This document shows, piece by piece, positions 40,901-46,900 of a stretch of 64,000 nucleotides of DNA. A program made the position numbers and the translations under genes. The stretch is from NCBI RefSeq assembly GCF_000003605.2, contig NW_003109081.1, forward strand, positions 597,419 through 661,418, given 5' to 3'. Each line of letters starts with the position of its first letter. Position 1 is the stretch's first letter. This DNA is from Saccoglossus kowalevskii. Lineage: Eukaryota; Hemichordata; Enteropneusta; Harrimaniidae. The notes beneath the pieces are model-generated. The model made no database searches and was not told where the DNA came from. It worked only from the letters and a program-made list of their open reading frames with translations.

Positions 40901-43900
40901 TAGTGATTTCATTTATATGTGGGGGAGGGTAGGTGTTATTGAGGGGCAATTAATTGTTTTGTTTTGAAAAGCAGGTGTTTTTATTTGTTGTAAAATTATT
41001 AAACGTTTATTAAATCGATATTAAATAACAACATATTTAAATTCCTTGCAGCCCTAACCCAGTGTATTTTGATGATCAAGGAGTACAAGTGTAAGTAAAA
41101 CATTTCATAAATTATTGTACACCTCAGGAAACACTGAATCTCAACTATAGAGGGCGTAATCTCGACTATAGAGGGCGTAATCTCGACTATAGAGGGCGTA
41201 ATCTCAACTATAGAGGGTGCCACATGATTGCAAACTATTCACCTTATTTACACCCATCCCTGGTGTTGTAGTAAATAAATAACAGCTTTTAAATTATTTT
41301 CTTTCTCTTGCTTGCCTTTTCATTCCTGGTTGGTTTGCCGTTATCCACATATCCCTCAGTGACGAACTTTATGCAAAGTAAGTCTTAATTGTTTTGTTAT
41401 TTATTTTTTTCCTCCTTGGGGTTCAAATATTTTACCAATGGTTTACTTCAAAATATTAATAATTCTTAATTTTATATTGCTCTTTTAGATTTTATGAAAA
41501 TTTGTGCAAAAGATTATTCATAATATATAATAGTTGAATCATGGTCACGCTTGAAAAAGGGTGAAATAGTCACAATTTACAAATGAAAATAATTTCAGTT
41601 ACTAAAGGTGTTACTCAGTTTCATCAAGCTGACCACTGGGCAAAGAAATATAAGCAAATGAAGAAATGAGCTTCTCACTTTGAAAACAGCCAGAATCTAC
41701 AAACCACACATGCACGTTCATTGTGTTTAAATTTAACACGTACTTTTTTTGGTGGGCATCTTTGAAAATAAGACCACTTTGACACATTGAGCAATCAACA
41801 ACTAGCATGAGATCGCATGGTAGCAGAGATATATTTGTAGAAATAGAACTCTGCCTGGCAGATTGCCATGAGCCAAGTGGTTCATGTGAAGTGACAATAA
41901 TTTAACTAATTTGCAACATGTGAAAATGTGAACTTATTTAGCAGTAAATTTAGGGTATATTCAGAGTTGCTGGTACTGTAATCTCATAACCCATGTTATA
42001 CCTAAAGTACGGCATATAACCATGGAAATTCTAAAACCCTGATTGGCCAATTCAAGCATATAGTCTAATTGGTTGAGGGGGAAATTACCTGCTTACCTTG
42101 TTCCTGTACCTTTATATATATCCATAATACATTTCATTACTTCATATGTCGCCTAGATTCTACTGTAAAATCTGTATTAGAAACTGCTTCTTCTATTAAA
42201 ATGGTACAATGCAACAGAATAGATATGACTTCTAATAGAGCATCCACACAAATGAAAAATGATGAATTTTTGCTGCTCAGTTGTTCAAAAGAAATGGGTG
42301 CGACTTCTATTAGGGATGTGGCTTCTAATACAGATTTTACGGTAATATAAAGTTTCAGTGACACGCAATGTAGATTTTGGTTTGTTGCTGAGTACTTTCC
42401 AGATATTATAACTACGCTACTGTTCTAAGCATTCATGATACAGTTATGATTATTATGCAAAGATGGCATTGATCAAACATTTCTTTGAATGAATATATAT
42501 GATATGATTTTCTTACTGGTGTTCAGTCAAATTATTATTTTTACGAAAATATGTCTTTCTGTTTTTGTTAATCTTTTTCAGTGGTGAGCCAAATTTCTTC
42601 AAAGCTTACGAAGCACAGGTAGGTTATTATACACAAAAATATAAATGTTTGATGATTAAATTATATCTAGGTTTTAGAACATAGGAAACCAATGCAGAAC
42701 ACTAAGGGTGGCTAATGTTATAGCGATATCTGTGTTTGTTGATAGATGGATGTGTCAAATATTGTTCCACCAGTATCTCTAAAACCACTTGGTAGATTGG
42801 AATGCAATTTGTTACACAAATGCTTTGACCTATTAGATCTTAATACAAATCCTGGCATATTATTAAGATAATTTGAATAAATATTAACTATGTTTGTCCT
42901 AACAAATGGTTTAAAACTTGTACATGCATACTGTTTGTGCAGTTGAAGGTTTCATGGTATTTTGGAAATAAACTGCATATTATGTTAATTCATTAATTTG
43001 CATATTTATTAATTAACTCAATTAGTTTTGAATCAATGTATAAAGCAGCATGAGCATCAGAGGCTGAAATGGTCGTAAATGGTACATGTAGTTATTCAGT
43101 AAACATTAAAGAATATTGAATTCACTGAAGCACTTTCTACAGTCTCTTGTGTTGTTGAGGAGACCATTTACTCCACGTTGATTCGTATAATAGAAATACA
43201 TGTACTAATCACACTGTAGTTTTATAAATAACAGAAATAACTATTCATACTACTACAGTGCTGTGCACTCATGTACTGAAAACACGCTTGAGTGAAAAGA
43301 GAAACGAACATTATCTTGGGCAAACGATTCCAGTGAAAAAACTAACCAAACACCACTTTACAACTGAATGCTAACCTGTTCCATGAATAGTAACAAAATG
43401 AGTTTGACCATTAAGTTATTCACTCCATGCTCCATTCAATAGTTAGCTCATATTTCAACTTGTACATACATATGTTCAATTCAATTCCGCATGTGCGTAG
43501 GTGACGACCCTGTTTTATGCACCACTACAGCGTTTATAGCCAATTTGATTCTGATTCTTTTTACCAATCAACCATTATAACTTCTCTATAGGCAAGGCTT
43601 ACAATATTTAACTATGTTTTATAACTTAACAGGAATTCACAATGGATTTTTTTGCTGACACATCAGAGATTGGACAAGGGGAAGAATTTGTATTAGAGGT
43701 TGATCCTGAAGATGGCGTTGTTGCTCCTGTTGCAAAGTAAGCACCTCAATCACCATTTTTATTTTAAGCTGAACAAATTATCTGGGCAGTGGTTATGTTA
43801 CAGCCAAAATTTGCAAAAATGAGAGAAATTTGTTTTTACTTGCTGAAAATAAAATACTCAGAATAGTAAATGTTACTCATGAAAAATTTCCTATAATCAT

Positions 43901-46900
43901 AGTGCTTCTAGTGTTTATGCCATTCAGGCATTAATGGGTATAGTGGGTGGAATGTAAAATAGAATTCAGGCAAAAATGGGTATATAGTGAGTGAAATGGA
44001 ATTCAGGCATTAATGGGTATAGTGGGTGGAATGTAAAATAGAATTCAGGCATTAATGGGTATATAGTGGGTGGAATGTAAAATAGAATTCAGGCATTAAT
44101 GGGTATAGTGGGTGGAATGTAAAATAGAATTCAGGCAATAATGGGTATATAGTGAGTGAAATGGAATTCAGGCATTAATGGGTATAAGTGAGTGGAATGT
44201 AAAATAGAATTCAGGCATTAATGGGTATAGTGGGTGGAATGTAAAATAGAATTCAGGCAATAATGGGTATATAGTGAGTGAAATGGAATTCAGGCATTAA
44301 TGGGTATAGTGGGTGGAATGTAAAATAGAATTCAGGCATTAATGGGTATATAGTGGGTGGAATGTAAAATAGAATTCAGGCATTAATGGGTATAGTGGGT
44401 GGAATGTAAAATAGAATTCAGGCAATAATGGGTATATAGTGAGTGAAATGGAATTCAGGCATTAATGGGTATAGTGGGTGGAATGTAAAATAGAATTCAG
44501 GCATTAATGGGTATAGTGGGTGGAATGTAAAATAGAATTCAGGCAATAATGGGTATATAGTGAGTGAAATGGAATTCAGGCATTAATGGTTATAGTGAGT
44601 GGAATGTAAAATAGAGTTCAGGCATTAATGGGTATATAGTGGGTGGAATGTAAAATAGAATTCAGGCATTAATGGGTATAGTGGGTGGAATGTGAAATAG
44701 AATTCAGGCATTAATGGGTATAGTGAGTGGAATGTAAAATAGAGTTCAGGCATTAATGGGTATATAGTGGGTGGAATGTAAAATAGAATTCAGGCATTAA
44801 TGGGTATAGTGGGTGGAATGTGAAATAGAATTCCAAGCTTTAATGGGTATAGTGAACACCAAATATATTTTAGGTGATTGATTTGATATTCCTTGCATTG
44901 TGTATCTGAAACTTATATTTTGATCTTATCCCAATTTTAAAGCAATCAAAGTCATTGGAACAGTTATATGAGCTTGTACACCAATTTCCAAAAATTTACC
45001 AGTCTGGTACAATCTTTTTATTCTCAGTCGAAAACATGACAACATGTCATTGGAACCAATAAGCGAGCACACAGAACCAAGTAATAATGGTAGTCTAGAT
45101 AGACTGCATAGCAACCACAATACAGCACAAAATAATGGCGAAATTAATGTGATGTTCGACGAGGACAGCGATGATGATGATATTAAAAAACCTCCAATTG
45201 ATGAGGAGGTGGAATTGTCGTCTGATGACAAAGTTAAAAACAGTCATCCTGGCCAAGATGATGTCAAGGTAGAAGAATTAAACAATACTTTTTATAATTT
45301 AATATTTGAGCGAAATATAGCTTAACTCAATATAGTACAACTTTTAGTCTGCCGGAAGGGTATCATCATTTCAAGGGGTTGGTTTGATGATGTCATCTGT
45401 TCATGTGCACTTAAACAAGTAAGTGCATGTCATTTTGAGGGATTGCTTGGTTGATGTCATCTGTCCCTGTGTACCTAAAAAAGTATGTGTCATCATTTTG
45501 AGGGGTTGGTGTGATGTCATCTCTTCCTGTGCACATGACAGTAAATCTCATCATTGTAGGCATAGATGTGATGACATCTTTTGTTTCTGCTGCATTTCCC
45601 ATATTGCAGGATCAAGAAATTTTCTATATTACCGATATCGAGTCCATGTGATGTCATCAATTTTGTCTAGAAATTAACATGACATCATCAATTTGTGAGC
45701 ATTATGTGAATTCAGTAATGATATGTGAAAACACTGCCTCCTTTTGTCCCACTCATTTTTGTATGTCTGTGGAGCATTGCAGACAATGTGTTGGAAGATA
45801 ATTTATTCATATCTGAGATTGTTTTTTTTTTCTTTCATTTCTTCAATTTTTGCTTCTATGTCATGCAGCTCTGTCTTCCAAAATCTCATTCATTTCATTC
45901 TTACTAGATTTTTTTTCTGTTCTGTCATCTTTTATTTTGTGTTTCCGCAGATGACGGGTAATGGTGAAATTCCCACTGTGGTTAGTAGCTTACAGAGACA
46001 TGCTCCGCCAATAAGCAGTCTCAGACGGAAATCTTCTTTATCTCCCTCTTCAAAGAGAGTCCATTTTGACCCCTTTCAAAAGGACGCTGTCTGCAATAGC
46101 GCAGATAAAATGAACACTATCAAGAATATGCGCAAAAAGGGTATCTGCACAGCTTCTTCTAAATGTGCGAAAAAAATATGATGTCATCAGTCTTTTGTGT
46201 ACCTCAAAAAATGTCATAAATTTTTGTGTACCACCAGCACATACTTTTAAGTGAATGTCACTGTTTGACATGATGTCATAAAATCAAGATAATCAAAATG
46301 ACTATAAAGTCAAAATATCAAAATAAAGGCCTGTAGTGGAGAATTAAAATATACTTTTTTTTTTATTAATTTATTTTTTATATACACCTTTTCAACTTCC
46401 TTTCTTCCTTATCCATGCCTTCCTTTCTATCACAGCTTCAATTTTTTTATTTTGTCATTGTCTCATTGTTGTTACTGGCTTAGAGAAATAAATTAGATTA
46501 AACATTTTTGAAGAGCGGTGGTCATTTTGCTGCACTTGTGTGAAATATGCGTCCCCTATTAACAGGTAATTCCTGGCACGATTGGAATATATAGATGCTC
46601 GCAAAAGAATCTGTATTTTGTGTATATCGCAAGCAAATCAAAAGTCCTTCATGCTTGATGCTGGGAAAGTGTACTGCATTGTAAAAAAAATAAAATAAAA
46701 AAAAAACTGTTTATCAACACAAACTTCACTTTGATGTGGCATGTCAACCATCGCTCTTTAAGTTCTTAATTTGCTAATACTTTTGCACTTGCGCAACTGT
46801 TATTGATGTCTCTATAAGGAATGCCTCATTTGAAAAGTGGGGATGGTATCTAGTTGAGAGATTGATAAAAAAAAAATCTGGGCAGTTTAAAATACACTGC

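Noticed and set aside
41136-44853. CRISPR-like arrays
   Set aside because: The 21-bp and 37-44-bp repeats have no unique spacers and lie in introns of an animal gene; they are tandem repeats.
44926-45231. Minus-strand Ser/Leu-rich frame as a membrane protein
   Set aside because: It is the reverse of the acidic PCDH15 exon 35, which gives artificial hydrophobic runs.
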